From Viridothelium virens (lineage: Eukaryota; Ascomycota; Dothideomycetes; Trypetheliales; Trypetheliaceae): a stretch of DNA of 64,000 nucleotides. Numbering within the stretch: the stretch's first letter is position 1; each line of letters begins with the position of its first letter. Made by a program: the position numbers and the translations under genes. The notes beneath the pieces are model-generated. The model searched no databases. It saw nothing but the letters and a program-made list of their open reading frames with translations, and had not been told where the DNA came from. Below are positions 35,401 through 47,075 of this stretch, one piece after another. The stretch covers positions 124,001 to 188,000 of the forward strand of contig ML991814.1 in the NCBI GenBank assembly GCA_010094025.1, written 5' to 3'.

Positions 35401-36564
35401 ACGCTCACGCAAGGCGGTGCTGCTGTGACGCTCTCGAATGGTCATGTGGTTAGCGCCGGAAGCTCTGGACTTGTTGTGAACATTGGTGCGACTGCCACCT
35501 CTGGTGCGTTTTCTGCCATTTCAGGTGTTGTCGGCGCGATACCAGCAAGTACTGGTGCCATCATTAATGCGGGAGGCAAGGCTCTCACTGCTCAATTTTC
35601 TGGCAATGTTGTCATTATTGACGGCCAAACACTCACACCGGGAGGTGGCTCCACTATTCTTCCGAACGGCGAAGTAATTAGCGCCGACAGCTCTGGTATC
35701 ATTGTGGGCACTGGCTCAGATGCATCCGCTGCTTCTTTTTCGGCTCTCCCAGGTGTGGCTAGCGCAGCAACTGCAGGCGCCATCATTACAGCAGGTGGAC
35801 AGACCTTTACAGCTCAATCTTCTGGTGGAATTGCTATTGTGGACGGTCAAACGCTCATTCCGGGTGGCGCTCCCGCTACAATTCCCAATGGCCAAGTCAT
35901 AAGTGTCGGCAGCTCAGGTATTGTCGTGGGCACAGGCCTTGGTGCATCTACTATAGCCTTCTCGGACTTTCCAAGGGTTGGGTCTGCACCTGAGACTGGC
36001 GCCGTCATTACAGCGGGCGGGCAGACCTTCACAGCACAGCCTTCTGGCAGGATTGTGACTGTAGATGGCAAGACGCTTACTATGGGCGGTGCTCCTATCA
36101 CACTTTCCAACGGTCAAGTCATCAGTGCTGCTGCGACTGGTATCATCGTAGGTACGGGCTCGACAGCCGCTGCTGAAGCATTCTCTTCCATTTCTAGTTC
36201 TGATACCCTGGCACCTGTATCCTCGCAAGCTGTTGTTACTCTTGGTGGCGCCCCAGTCACTGTATCGGAGGGTTCTTCAGGTATGGTGGTTATCAACGGG
36301 CAAACGCTCTCCCCTGGAGGGTCGGCGGCCACAATCGACGGCACTATCGTGTCTGCCGGACAGTCCGGTCTCATAATTGGTGGATCGGATGGTCAGAGCA
36401 GTACCATCACCTATTCTCCTGCTCCAGCTCCTACAGGAGGTGCCAACTATAATGGTGCAGCGACAGTAGCGGCGCAGACTAAAAGCGAGGCAACTCGTTT
36501 GACTGCGTTGAGCTGCATTGTTGCCTCCATATCTCTACTTCTTGGTGTTCCGCTACTGTTGTAA
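32402..36564 (+). CDS. Large repeat-built GPI-anchored cell-surface protein
   Basis: Two exons, 32402-32459 and 32558-36564, give 1,354 residues. The small first exon supplies a signal-peptide-like start (MLCTKMTLLMVTSFALFNV), lacking in the main open frame. Residues about 45-520 form a Cys- and Tyr-containing ectodomain with many N-glycosylation sequons (TCPVSTPGPWTI, then CAEAYQWYSSVSEMFSP). A Pro/Ser/Asn-rich spacer follows, then seven related modules of about 70-75 residues, each with a core like VDGQTLIPGGAPATIPNGQV and a SSGIVVGTG end. The C-terminus is hydrophobic (TALSCIVASISLLLGVPLLL) after a small-residue stretch, as for GPI attachment. Probably a wall-linked adhesin-like or structural protein of the hyphal surface; the function is not known. 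Stays in frame throughout. Confidence 0.82.
34228..34480 (+). repeat. Tandem 18-nt coding repeats (P-S-N-D-P-A type)
   Basis: Short tandem units encode variations of PSNDPA, PTNDPA and PSNNPA in the spacer of the GPI-anchored protein. Units are 18 nt (six residues), about ten or more copies with drift at third positions. Such tracts change length easily by slippage and would set the distance of the ectodomain from the wall. Confidence 0.8.
34810..36420 (+). repeat. Seven imperfect 200-225 nt coding modules
   Basis: Modules start near 34810, 35065, 35338, 35557, 35776, 35998 and 36226. The middle ones are most alike (AGGQTFTAQSSGGIAIVDGQ versus AGGQTFTAQPSGRIVTVDGK), the outer ones most diverged, as expected when central units are homogenised by unequal exchange. 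The pattern (glycine turns, alternating beta-like stretches) suggests a stacked beta fold. Confidence 0.8.
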
Positions 36565-37132
36565 TACGTATATATAAATTTCTTTTGGTGGGCTCTCGTT
36601 TCGGATGTCTGCAAACATTGTATCCTCTGGCTTATTTAGACGGTAGATTGGCTCAGTGCCGTTTTGATGGAGCACGTATGTAGAAAAAGAGGATCATATA
36701 GTAATGCTAATAGCTTGGCAGTACTTGGTAGAACAATTCAGAGCTAACGTCCAATTTACTATCTAATTATGGAGACAGTGATCCTCGGCTATCTATACCT
36801 TGTTATAGTTCCGGGAAAAGCTAAGCGACACCATATTTTCAAAAAGCTTTCCCCACCATCTTTTCTCCCTCTCCTACCGGTCACGACTTCCCCGCAAACC
36901 CAGCCTCGTGAGGGGTATCGGTCTAATGAAGCTTTCGCTCGTGCGGGCGGGCTTGTCAAGCTCTACTAATCCACTTATTTACGCATACAAGTAATAATGC
37001 AAGCTACGATGGAGATCCCTCGGGAGACTGTCGTCTTCAGAAGCTTTCTGGGGGATTTCTTGCCTCCACCTCTTGCCAAAAACCTTTGGCTCACTGTCCT
37101 ACGATTAATTGCTTGATACCTCAGCACTTGGG
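36565..37132. other. Intergenic region
   Basis: Between the GPI-protein stop and the SDR start, both plus. No gene supported. Confidence 0.4.
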
Positions 37133-38184
37133 ATGGCTTCACTTTGTCGAGGACCGAGACTTCTACGGACAGTTGCTGGACTGCATTTATCACCCAGCAC
37201 GGCATCAATCGGGGTACAAGTGCCGATATGGAGGAGATCGTATGCCAATACATCTGCGAATCCAGATCGAACGTGTATCATCACGGGTGCTTCGCGTGGA
37301 ATGTACGTCTACCATGTCTGAAGTAAGACGGTCAATTGACGAACGCTTATCGAATCAGCGGCAAAGCCATTGCCCTCCGCCTAGCCAACGACGGCTACAA
37401 CATCTGCGTCAACGACATCGAAGCAAATAAGGATGGCGTCGACGAGGTATATTCCTTCCACCAACCGATTCCTCCCTCCACCCAGCCACAGTCCTAATTC
37501 TCTCCTTCCTCCTTCCTCCAGGTCGTCTCCCAAATCCAATCCCTCGGCCGCAAAGCGATGCCCTACCTCTGCGACGTCTCCTCCTCCAGCGCCGTCACCT
37601 CAATGGTCCGCTCCTCCGTGTCCAGCCTCGGGCCGCTCAACACCATGATCGCGAACGCGGGCATCGCGCAAGTGAAGCCGCTGCTGTCGCTGACCGACGC
37701 CGACGTGCAGCGCATGATGGACGTCAACTTCTTCGGCGTCTACAACTGCTACACCGCCGCCGCGAAGCAGATGATCGCGCAGGCCGCATCCGCCTCGCCC
37801 ACCTACAAGATCATCGGCGCCGCAAGCATCGTCGCGTTTCGCCCGTTTGCCCTGCTGGGCCACTACAGTGCGAGTAAGTGGGCGGTGAGGGGCTTGACGC
37901 AGGCGATGGCGATGGAGGTCGCGGGACATGGGATTCGTGTGAATGCGTATGCGCCCGGGATTGTGGGGACGGCGATGTGGGAGCTGATTGATGAGAAGAT
38001 GGGGGAGATTAAGGGGGCGAAGAGGGGGGAGACGATACGGAAGTATAGTGATGATTTGATTGCGTTGGGGAGGACGAGCGTGCCGGAGGATGTGGCGAAG
38101 TTGGTGGGGTTTTTGGCGAGCGAGGATAGTGAGTATGTGACGGGGCAGACTATGATTGTGGACGGGGGCATCCAATTTTCGTGA
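37133..38184 (+). CDS. Short-chain dehydrogenase/reductase with probable mitochondrial presequence
   Basis: Three exons (37133-37302, 37359-37446, 37522-38184) give 306 residues. The classical SDR features are complete: cofactor loop TGASRGIGKAIALRLA formed only after splicing, an acidic end of the second strand (VNDIEANKD) that favours NAD(H), NAGIAQ, catalytic serine in AASIVAF, and YSASK. The end DSEYVTGQTMIVDGG is typical. It is most like diacetyl/acetoin reductases. Before the Rossmann fold there are about 48 extra residues rich in Arg, Ser and Leu with no acidic residue (MASLCRGPRLLRTVAGLHLS, then IWRRSYANTS), which looks like a mitochondrial targeting sequence with an RRSY-type cleavage site. 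Substrate not known. Base composition of exon 3 is GC-rich. Confidence 0.9.
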
Positions 38185-38604
38185 GGAAGATGTTGAAAGA
38201 ACTCGATATGGAACGAGATGAGAATGGGAGAAAATGAAGACGAAATAAGACCAAAACGGAAAGTACCAGGTTGGGAAGACAATGAGACGACCGGATAAGT
38301 TGAATATGTAGCTACCATCTGTCCTAGATAGGACGAGATAGAGTACAAGGTCTATTTTCTTAAACAGGGATAATTACGACAAGCTTGCTTTGTGAGGGGC
38401 TACATATGGGTGGGTCAAGAGCAAAACGAGAAGAAGCGAGCGTGTTATCGCCAGGTCGTTCTGCACTGTGAAATGGCATGACGCCTTTGCTTCTCTATTC
38501 CTACAAATTCAGAAGTGAATACACAGATAGAGAAATTTTCAATCTTTGCTCCCAGTTCCTGTTGTACGGAATAGAGAGTAAACCGAAAGTATGAAGCCCT
38601 AGCT
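38185..38604. other. Convergent 3' intergenic region
   Basis: Between the SDR stop (plus) and the stop of the large propeller protein (minus). No gene supported. Confidence 0.4.
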
Positions 38605-41600
38605 TCAGATGATAGGCTCCAGAATGTCTTTGAGATACCGCAAAGTAACTGTAATGAGATCACCTTCCCATCTTTGCACATTCCTGACTTCATCCTCTTG
38701 AGCCAAATTTCTGACCAACTCGACCAGCTCCCGAATTCGCCGATCGGGTCTGTCGCTAAACCTGGATGTCCTCACGGACGTATCAGGAAATGAGAAAGAA
38801 GATGCTGACGCCGCTTGACTCGGAGAACCAGCGTCGTCGGACTCGGTGTCTCCAAATATACGGTCTGCCTCCATTTTCATTTCCTCTGGAGTCTCCTCCT
38901 TTTGCCCCAGAATTATCCTCACCAGCAGCTCACGGCTCCCTTGTTCGATCATACGTGTCAAGAAGTCTCCATTGATATGGTGATTGCGCTTGTATTTGTC
39001 ACCTTCTCTTTGAGATCCCACTGCGAGAGCCATGTAATCAATTCTTGTGTGTTTCATTTGCTTTCTTGCTGCCTGCTCCATCTCGTTCAATGTATTACCA
39101 TCCCACCTAGTCCCAACTTCCTGCTCCTTTCTATCCTTTTCATAATCATCATAAAGTTCGTACACGAAGCGAAGAAGTTTTAGTGCGGCCTCGGAGAGCA
39201 GACTGAGACTTACTACAGTGCCATCAGTTGCACACCCGATGATGTTGTTCTCGAGAATACCAGGCAAATCTGCCAACTGCGGCTTCCATGGAGCACGAAG
39301 GTGTTGCGCCTGGTGAAGTCGTGTGATGCTCCTCGAAAGCCCTGCTGTAAAGAGCAGAGGGGCGGTATTAGAATGAGGACGAGCTAGCTCCTCTTGATCC
39401 ATGGAAGCATCGTCATTGGATGGGTCGCGAATGGCCCGACGCTGGTGGAGACCAACGATATTGTTTTCCTGGTCACTGGCAAGAAGCAAAGATAACTTAT
39501 CCGTCTGATTTTGAGAAGTATTCCCGACACGGACCGGGTCGGTTTGCGACGGTGCCGTAGAATGCACTCGAACAGATCTGGGTAGCTGAATTTGCAATGG
39601 CAAGTGCGTCAGACTATTCCGCGCCATGTGATCGAGGGCCATAATAGCGAATTTCGGGATATTATCCTGGATTACTACGTGTAAAGAGCAACATGAGTCC
39701 TCCAGAGTGCTTACATGGACGAAAGGAGGTTCAGTGGTAATGTGTACGATTGGTGAGGACAATTCTGTCTCACCTACTCTCCATAGCCTGCTCAATGTCA
39801 GCTTTTCCCTGTACTACTCTAAATTTAGAGAAAGTGAACTCATACTTCTTTTCCTGCTCTTCGTATGCGTACATCCTCAGCGACTTTCCGACCCCGCAGA
39901 TGAAATAATTCCTCTGGAAGACAGCAATAGCACGTACAGGGCTGCTGTGCTGGACTTGCTTCTTGATCTTGCAAGTGACTTCCCCGGATTGGTTCAGGGC
40001 TGCTTCGATGAAAAGAAGCCGTCCTTCCCTAGGGCTTGTGGCATCTGATGCTCCCGTCCCTACAAGAATGAGACCATATTTGCTCCCCTCGCCTCTTTGA
40101 TGGGTCCACTGTGTGAGACAAAAAATGCGTTCTCCCTTCAGTAGCTCGAAAGTCCCGCAATACTGATATTTACTCCCATTTGTCGCAATCTTGTCGTTGA
40201 CATTGCTATTGCTAGGTCCCACGAGACGCGTTTCCGGTCTTAGAAACTCCAAAACGCCCCGTGTGGCGCGCCGTATCTCTACGTTGTGCTTTCGAGGGGT
40301 GCTGCCTTGCGCTTGTCTTGTTGTTATTTTTGTACCTACTATAACAAATAGCCGGAGCCAGTCGCAGAACATCATTCGGTACGGTGAGCTTTCAAGAGGA
40401 AGTCGTCGAGGGATTGTTGTACTTGAGTAATTGATTTTCTGGATATGTAAGGCATGACCAGAGAAGCATATGAGCGCCCCAGCAAAATCCAATTTTGTCG
40501 AGGATCCGTTGTTGGGGATACTCGCGCAGGCTGCAATTGGACCCGACTGCAGATATGCTCCAAGGTCATCCTTGAGCAACACACTCTCGATATGGAGCCG
40601 ACCTGAGTCGTCAGGATCAATGGTTACAGTACATAGATCTGACTCATTGTAAGCCAGTGCAGATGAGGCTGAGTCCTCATGCTCAAGCCGAAGTTTGACC
40701 GCTGTAATTCCCATTGAGACGCATGTCCACTGTCCAAGCCGTATACCAATTGCTATCACAATTAGGTATGTAGATGTCGAGTTTGGGAGCTACTTACTTG
40801 AAGGACGACCGTCTCGGTCGTCTGGTTTGAGCACGGGGGAAGAGCATACCTTTCCGTCACGTAAACCACAAAGAAGATGAATCGTACGGGCGCGAGAGAC
40901 GGCATCGTTTGTGGTGAGCACGACAACACTTTCACATACCGAACCTATCGAATTTGAGCTGAAGCCTAGGCTCGCTTCCAGGTCTTGGCTAAGTGATTTT
41001 GCTGCCTCTTGCTGGATTATGGGATAGGCCGTGAGCTTGCTAAATCCATGGGACCCCCTCCACGTAGACAAAAGTAAAGTCCCAGATGTAGTTGCCACTA
41101 CAATAAGCAGGGTACCATCAATCTCGTGGGTAGTTAAGCAAGTTGGTTCCGTAGGAACCACTAGTAGATCCTCGGCTTTTTCGCATGTTAGAGTGCCATC
41201 GCTTTCTTTTCCGAAGAGCCAAACTTCCATGCAGTATCGATATTCATCATAAGAGATGATGACCAGCGCTGCGAGATGTCTATTGAATGATGCAGCAAGT
41301 ATCATACTTCCTGATGGGTGCACGATCACATCGTTGAGGTCATACACGCCGCCAGGTGTTCCGATTATTCGGACTTCTGCTTGAGTGGCTTGAAGAAAAT
41401 AGCCATCAGAGGGACTCCCCGCCCAAATTGTCGGGCTGAGTGCGTCAAGCAAAGGCGACTCTACGTCACTGATTCTCCATTGAGACTGCTGCAAATGGAC
41501 ACTTAAAAGTCTGCTATGAGTTGGGTAGGAGACCAACATCACAGGTCCTCGCTCTACCGTACTGGGCTGTGTCGAATTTTGATTAGGTGCATTTGGCAAT

Positions 41601-43602
41601 GTCGGCCCAGTGTCACCCGAGTCAAGGTCTCCTGATCCAAGCTCAGCCATATCAGGCTTTACTGTAACGTGCTCTGATGTACCTTGCTCTACTATGACGG
41701 GTTCTGTCGAATCAGGAAGCGGCCAAATGTTAGTTGGCATCGCCGTAGTCGCGACGTCGCCATCGAATATAGAAACAACCGGGGAAGCATCGATACCCGA
41801 GTGAAGCTCAGCAACCATCCCGTAGGGTTGCCTACCGCTTGTCACGAATACAGCAGGATGCGATCTCGGAATGCTTCCTTGTAGATTGTGGGTATTCGAA
41901 CTCGTGATATCTGTAGCTGGAGACCAATTCCATATTGGACTCAGTAGGTAGGCTTGGAAATACTCGAGTCGACGTTCATCTTGACCCTCCTGCAAATGTC
42001 GTTAGACCCTAGGATTGCGCATACGTGCCGTTGGAGAGTAGAAGACCTACTGGACGGTAAAAGTTGCCAATCTGTCATGACGGTCAGCGCAGTCTTATGG
42101 AGTGAAAGCCTTGAATTGCCTACCCTTCTCAGACATCCATCACTTGCACTGCCAGCAGCAATCAAGATATCTGGATCGTTGTAGCTTAGGGGAGGGCTAG
42201 CAAAAGCTGCGTTAAAATGACCCCTGCAGTCAGCGGTGTTAGCGATGGTGATGGCATGACGATCAGATCCTTCTAGCAACAGGTAGGTGACAGCTCCATC
42301 TTCCCTGAGTAGATATACGAAGTCCAACTCTTCTGATCCACGATAGAACTCAGTTTGTCCCTCGGGCAAGTAATGATACCGTCTCACTGGTCGTGCCCAG
42401 TTTGTCCACAAAGGTGCTTTCTTTGATGTTCCAGGGTAGATGGGCGCTTGTGGGAAATTTTCAAAAGAATCCATCGAGGCGTCTCTGGTGAGGACATTCG
42501 TATAAATGAAGGCGCCATGCTCACAGATCAGAAAGAAGTCACGTCGATTTCGTATGGGTATCAGGAGTAAGGGTGACTGATATTGCGCTTGTAAAATAAA
42601 TTAGTCCATGAAAACAGATGGAGAACGTTTTGCTTGCTCCGTACCTTCTTCGATTGTTTCAATTTTAGTATCCTCAGGGTTTTCTTCAAGACCATCAGTA
42701 AAATCCCAAGCATAGCTCAGAATTTGTAAGCGGCCATTTCGTGATACGATAAGTACTAGGATGACGTGTTCATCATCTGTAGATGAAGGATATAGGAAAT
42801 CCATATTCAGAATGACTCCATTGACCTTGAGAATTTGTTGAGCCTGGATGGGGCACCAATTTCGGACATCCTTGGTGGGATCTTCTTGAAGTTGGCATAC
42901 TTGCCTCGTTTGGTATATTGTGAAAGAACCTTCTATTGCTCCAACGGCCATGGCCCGACAACGGGGATCTGTGGCAAGGTGTCTGCCTATAGTCTTAAGG
43001 TAATCCAAAGAAGTGGGAAGGGGGATGGTCATTTGGCGAAATTCATGCGACCCATCAGGCATTTGGCGCACAAAGACAAAACAAAGCTGTTGTGACTCCA
43101 AAGTGAGAGCCAAAATTTGCGGCGGTAAGCTTTGCTGTTCCGTGTCAAGGTCCATTGGGTCGTCAAAGTCTGCATCTTCGTATACGAGATCCTCGCTGCT
43201 AAGGCTTTGATTCTCCCAGTTCCTGTTCCGAGCATCTTTGGGCTGCAAACTCGGTCCCAGGACACGAGATGCCCATATTTTGGAGCCAAAGTCAGACTTG
43301 GTGGCGATATGCTCAAGTACACCTCCAGAATGTATCTGCTTAACTTGAATAAAGTCTTCGCCGACGAAAACAACATCGTCAAGACTTTTGTGCCGCACCC
43401 GTGCAGGCAATATATTGTTCACAGCAGGACTTCTGATGATGGTCTTTGAGAGCAAACCAAGATCCGGTGTAGGTGGAAGATAGCTCGTGGTGGAATTGTC
43501 AGGGTCTCTGATATTCGGATCGTAGTCTGACAGCTGGGATAAGTCTGCCGTCTTCGTGACCCAAACCCCATTTTCGAGCACTGGAAATGTTATGATGGGC
43601 AT
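38605..43602 (-). CDS. MMS1_N/CPSF-A-like beta-propeller scaffold protein
   Basis: Six exons (42645-43602, 42124-42587, 42051-42071, 40798-41989, 39846-40752, 38605-39787) join in phase to 1,574 residues. The third exon is only 21 nt and encodes IGNFYRP; with it the text reads SDGCLRRIGNFYRPEGQDER. The N-terminal part has repeated beta-propeller strands (PARVRHKSLDDVVFVGEDFI, YLLLEGSDRHAITIAN, DILIAAGSASDG), and LLIVVATTSGTLLLSTW recurs later, as in proteins of the MMS1/DDB1/CPSF160 type. The C-terminal 300 residues are helical. I place it in the fungal MMS1_N group by remembered resemblance; relatives are scaffolds in DNA-damage ubiquitin ligases or in RNA processing. The exact ortholog is uncertain, and it is not a clear Rse1, Cft1 or Ddb1. 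Confidence 0.68.
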
Positions 43603-45857
43603 TTTTCGGTTTTTCTTAGATTAGATTGGAAGGAGTTGTTTGCACAGGTTAAGACAGGCCGGCCAGCCAGGAACTTGGAGAGACTGGGTAAATCAATTAG
43701 GAAAGTTTTGGCGACGGCTTACTATCAACAGACGAATGCGTAATGGAGTGAGCGGCAGGGCCATTTTCGTGGACTACTAGAATCTTTGCAGCTTCTCATA
43801 GGACTGATTGTAGATCATGCAATCGAGAGCTCTTAGAGAATATCGGGTGAATTGTTGGTGTTGGTGCAGGACCTGCACGCTGAGCAACCACACCCAGTGG
43901 TGAAAGATCCTTGCAGAGAGTATTTGTCGAGAAATTGTGAACAGCAATCCACCCTTACTACCACGGTTCTGCAGCTTCTATGTTGTCATCCTTCTTTGGT
44001 ACGGATCAGTGAATCGATCTCCTGTCCTGAATCAGAGCCGACACTCAGGCGGAAATAGGCGCAACCTCTATCAGACCCAATATACAAGCCTCAGATACCC
44101 TGGTTGCTTTTTGGGTTACATTTGCTATCTCAGAAAGGCCGAATGGAGTAGCGGTGTTGGGGCAAGGAGCCTTCGAGTGAGTTGTGCTTATCTAGGTATT
44201 GGCAGCTTGCGCCCCAAGCACGTTGCACGCAGTCTTCCAGGACGTCCCAATAGGCCCAGAAATCTAGTAGAAGGTCCTCCCGTCACGTCCGCCGGCAGGA
44301 AGCTGGCTGCCGTAGAGTGAGTTTGTGGCGATAAGAGCCAATCGAAAGAGGCAATATCGGAAAGCTGTACCGTTGCTCTAGTGAGACAAGCGCGCAATGC
44401 TTTTTGGCTGTCACACCGATGCGTGATCCCGACGCGAGCGCTCGCAATCAAGCGATGACCAAGGAGATTGAGATGTAGACAAGTCGCACGAATGCGTGGC
44501 CCAGGGCAATGCCTGAGCGCTTCGAAGCAGATTTGGGTGATGAAATTCACATGATTAGCAAATCCAGCCGGATGTTCAGCGTTAGATCCCTCCACTACGT
44601 CCGCCGGGCAACACCCAGTCCTTAGTATCAGTATTACCCAAGTAGCCACCTCGCAAGCTAAGGGTGTAAGAATGTTGATCTTGACTTCACTATACTCTTC
44701 AGTAACAGATGTCGCCGAATATTCTATCAACTAAAGGAGCATATACCAATTCTAGCAGCTTTTTATAACTCAGTTAGTTTCACACGCGGACTAGAAGCAT
44801 TTCGGCAGGACCCGTTTGCTGTTCACCCCCTTGCGCTGTCTTGATCTGAGTCAAGTAGCGCGTCTCCTTTCTTACATATGTACTCGAACTAGAGATCATG
44901 CACGAGTCGGGGGCCGGGTGGATGCTGGACAGGGGAAATTACAGTGGCAGTGGCAATGGCACAGACGTCATTTTGGCTTCGAAGGCGCACGACCCAACAC
45001 AGTAAAAGAGGAGTCTCGATGAGCACGTAATCCTGGCTCCCTGACTGCTCAACTACTGATCAGAGAGGAGTGGAGCGGAGTTCATGAGTTCATACAGCGA
45101 AGCAAGTATGTCGAAATTGGCAAAAGGACGTCTCCCCTCGTGGCAAAGAGGCGAGCTCAAGATCTTCAGTCCATGTAGAAGAATGCATGACGGAAACTTC
45201 AGGTATCACGATCGACATTGAAGCACGGCAATTCGCTCCATCGAGCTACCTTTTCACATCTTCCCATGGAGGCGGAGCCCGCCACCCGCCATGCCTGCAT
45301 CAAACGACAGCTTGCATACGCTGGGTCGGAACGTCCGTAGCACATTGCTCCACCCTCTGTCGTTCAACTGATGCAATACGAACTCGAGGACGGATCAAAG
45401 CAAGTGGAAAAGGTCGAGGCAGAATAAGGAGGCGTGGGCGAGCTTGAAACAATGCAGAGGTGATGTGCACGATTTATATTGCTTTTGGCTATGAGCCCGC
45501 GATTGACATGATCGCGGTTGGAGATTGCCTTTAGTCGAACGTCTTTGCATCACTAAAGCAGTAGCATTGGACTGTGAAACATGGTTTACATTCGCTCGTC
45601 AATGGTGGGTGGTCAGTAAGGTCGTACAGAGACGACAACCTTAACACTCGGTTGAAAAAGCCTTGTTGAGTAAAGGTAATGACACTACAACTGCGCTTTC
45701 CTGAGTTCTACTTCTATCGTTTCGTTAGATTTTGCCACATGCTCAAATCCGGGCTTTGTGCGCAACTTGAATAGAAAATGGACACACCGTTCCTTGTAAA
45801 ATTGGCTGCCATTGACTCCACAGTCCAGCATTTTCTTTTTTTTTCTTGCATATTAAC
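43603..45857. other. Large intergenic region
   Basis: About 2.25 kb. The longest frame is a 180-codon minus one at 44188-44730 whose translation (rich in Ala, Arg, Leu and Cys) resembles nothing I know and lacks a partner; not accepted. The last 20 bases before the glycosidase start are T-rich. No RNA gene recognised. Confidence 0.4.
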
Positions 45858-47075
45858 ATGAAATTTTTTCTGTTTGCGCTTACCAGCTCCCTTGCTATGC
45901 GAGGCGCCGTGGCGGCTCAGTCTTTCATTGGTAACAATCTGTATTACGCTGATGGTCTACCAGAATCCGCACAAGACGCCTATTTCCAGAGTCTGCAAAG
46001 CGCTGGAGTAAAGGTCCTTCGAGTATGGCTTGACGGCGAAACCGGCGATCAGAAGGGAACTAAAATCAATCCTTTTCCACCTCTCGAATCCCAAATTGGT
46101 CAATACGATGACAAAGTCCTCGAGAACATCGATGACCTCATGGTGACAGCTCTCAAGTACAAGATCAAAATCCACATCACCATCTATTCCCAAAACAGCC
46201 TTCGCGGGGGCGACTGCTACAGCAGTAAATATGGGCAGACTGGCTTCTATACCACCAGCGACGCCAAGCAAGCGCTAAAGAACCGCATCGCCCACGTCCT
46301 CAGCCACGTCGACAGCAAGACAGGCAACAAATGGGCGGACTCTGGCGACCGCATCTTCGGCTTCGAAGCTATGAATGAGGCCTTTACTGGCCTCAGCACC
46401 TCCGACTTTTCTCAGTACGCCCCCTGGCAATGCGAGATGGCCACCGCCATCAAGTCAAACCTCCACAACAGCAGCAACACTAGCAGCAAGCGCAACGTGC
46501 CGCGACGCGGGCTCGCCCCCATTCAAGTGCGCGCTGCTGAAGCCGCTAATGGCTTCCCTCCTAACAAACGCAGTGGTAACAGCAGCAGTGGTAGCCCGAC
46601 TCCACTAGTCATGACGGGCGGCGGCAACTACGTCGACGTAAGCCTCGAATCCGCCTACTTCACCTGCCCAGACCTCAACGTCCTCGGCATCCACGCGTAC
46701 GGCGACGGCGACCTCACGACCTCGAAACTCCAACCCTATGTCTCCAAAGCGCAGCAGAATAGGAAGAAGCTGATTCTGGAGGAGTGGGGCGTGTGTTACT
46801 TCAGCGGGGAGAACAGTGACTGTCCGAGCGGGTCGCCGCAGGGGGATGACGCGCGGATCGCAAAGTTCAGGCAGTATGCGGATGCAATCAGCCAGTCGGG
46901 CATTCCGTGGTGGTATTGGCAGTTCATACCTAATGCGGATCCGCATGAAGGCAGTGACTATGAGATTGGGACGCAGGGAGACGATGCGCTGTGGAATGCG
47001 GTGAAGGAAGTGGGGAGTCAGACGGCGGGGAAGTATCAGACGCCGTTTGACTTTTCGGAGTGGTTGATTCAGTAG
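45858..47075 (+). CDS. Secreted GH5-type glycoside hydrolase (mannanase/glucanase-like)
   Basis: Single exon of 405 residues from the ATG at 45858; the open frame extends 12 bases upstream without an ATG. A signal peptide is clear (MKFFLFALTSSLAMRGAVAA, cut before QSFIGNN). The (beta/alpha)8 signs are VKVLRVWLDGETGD, KIHITIYSQNS, the acid/base glutamate in FGFEAMNEAF and the nucleophile glutamate in KLILEEWGVCY. A low-complexity Asn/Ser/Arg insert (residues about 203-250, NNSSNTSSKRNVPRRG...) sits between the catalytic strands and is unusual; it contains a dibasic site. It probably acts on a beta-1,4-mannan or a beta-glucan outside the cell; the specificity cannot be told by eye. Confidence 0.85.
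   Translation: MKFFLFALTSSLAMRGAVAAQSFIGNNLYYADGLPESAQDAYFQSLQSAGVKVLRVWLDGETGDQKGTKINPFPPLESQIGQYDDKVLENIDDLMVTALKYKIKIHITIYSQNSLRGGDCYSSKYGQTGFYTTSDAKQALKNRIAHVLSHVDSKTGNKWADSGDRIFGFEAMNEAFTGLSTSDFSQYAPWQCEMATAIKSNLHNSSNTSSKRNVPRRGLAPIQVRAAEAANGFPPNKRSGNSSSGSPTPLVMTGGGNYVDVSLESAYFTCPDLNVLGIHAYGDGDLTTSKLQPYVSKAQQNRKKLILEEWGVCYFSGENSDCPSGSPQGDDARIAKFRQYADAISQSGIPWWYWQFIPNADPHEGSDYEIGTQGDDALWNAVKEVGSQTAGKYQTPFDFSEWLIQ

Noticed and set aside
37600-38175. 191-codon minus frame in the SDR gene
   Set aside because: Exact antisense of the third SDR exon, His/Arg-rich, no family.
44188-44730. 180-codon minus frame in the 43.6-45.9 kb gap
   Set aside because: No recognisable domain, no splice partner, Arg/Cys/Leu-rich text like random GC-rich sequence.
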